Of a DNA stretch of 17,339 bases, positions 15,996 through 17,339 are shown one piece after another. The notes beneath the pieces are model-generated. The model was not told the origin of the DNA, searched no databases, and saw nothing but the letters and a program-made list of their open reading frames with translations. Position 1 is the first letter of the stretch, and every line of letters starts with the position of its first letter. Both the position numbers and the translations under genes were made by a program. Source of the stretch: an uncultured Dechloromonas sp. (lineage in GTDB: Bacteria > Pseudomonadota > Gammaproteobacteria > Burkholderiales > Rhodocyclaceae); the NCBI GenBank assembly GCA_937996725.1, contig CALKUR010000143.1, positions 1-17,339 of the forward strand. The letters are read 5' to 3'.

Positions 15996-16007
15996 TCTTA
16001 TATAAGA
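15996..16007. promoter_or_regulatory. Perfect 12-bp palindrome upstream of aceA, candidate operator
   Basis: TCTTATATAAGA is its own reverse complement. It sits in an AT-rich region and is centred about 45 bp upstream of the predicted aceA transcription start, a position typical of activator sites next to RNA polymerase. The bound protein cannot be named from sequence. Confidence 0.55.
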
Positions 16008-16011
16008 GTTA

Positions 16012-16040
16012 TTGCGCTTGCAACAAAACGCGTATATAGT
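16012..16040 (+). promoter_or_regulatory. Candidate aceA promoter
   Basis: TATAGT (16035-16040) is a good -10 box, one mismatch from consensus. The -35 at the best 17-bp spacing is TTGCGC (16012-16017), which matches only in its TTG. A strong -10 with a poor -35 fits activator-dependent expression. The predicted start near 16047 leaves a leader of about 80 nt. The rest of 15911-16127 has no gene that I can support. Confidence 0.5.
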
Positions 16041-16127
16041 CATCCCATGCCGTAACGCGTGGCACCGCCAGGTCGACCACGCCTCAGCAAACTTCTCATG
16101 CGAACTCTCCCCTCTGAAGGAATCAAC

Positions 16128-17339
<1,212 letters not shown>

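Overview
The window reads as an ordinary housekeeping stretch of a betaproteobacterial chromosome (Pseudomonadota). The evidence is the DUF3619-DUF3106-RDD gene trio, which I know mainly from Betaproteobacteria, together with the orders lptG-lptF / pepA-holC-valS and cspA / clpS-clpA, and a fused pabB-pabC gene next to tusA and an M48 peptidase. Composition is moderately GC-rich and even throughout. I saw no tRNA or rRNA, no insertion sequence, no CRISPR array and no sign of recent transfer. Placement below class is not supported by what I can see.

Layout. (1) 1-1470, plus strand: three tightly overlapping genes, namely the 3' part of a DUF3619 membrane protein, a DUF3106 protein with LTxxQ-like repeats, and an RDD-family membrane protein. 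(2) 1467-3646, minus strand: lptF-lptG, the inner-membrane permease pair of the lipopolysaccharide exporter, overlapping by ATGA. (3) 3647-8553: a short divergent promoter region and then pepA-holC-valS on the plus strand; this order is also found in E. coli. (4) 8568-12183, minus strand: bepA-like M48/TPR periplasmic protease, tusA-like sulfur carrier, and a pabB-pabC fusion, closely packed in that transcriptional order. (5) 12231-12749: a strong terminator, a cspA/cspD-type cold-shock gene on the minus strand with a structured leader of about 100 nt, and the divergent upstream region of clpS. (6) 12750-15910, plus strand: clpS-clpA (ATGA overlap) followed closely by an rraA-like gene and a strong terminator. 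(7) 15911-17339: an AT-rich regulatory region with a perfect 12-bp palindrome and a candidate promoter, then aceA (isocitrate lyase), which runs off the right edge.

The functional themes are envelope biogenesis and quality control (lptFG, BepA, perhaps the DUF3619/DUF3106/RDD trio), core information processing (holC, valS), folate precursor and sulfur chemistry (pabBC, tusA), regulated proteolysis (clpS-clpA) and acetate/fatty-acid growth (aceA). I did not find a clear new defence or mobile system. The points most worth a second look are the uncharacterised DUF3619-DUF3106-RDD cluster, the palindrome upstream of aceA, the foldable cold-shock leader, and the MGF tripeptide where ClpA normally carries an IGL/IGF-type ClpP-docking motif.
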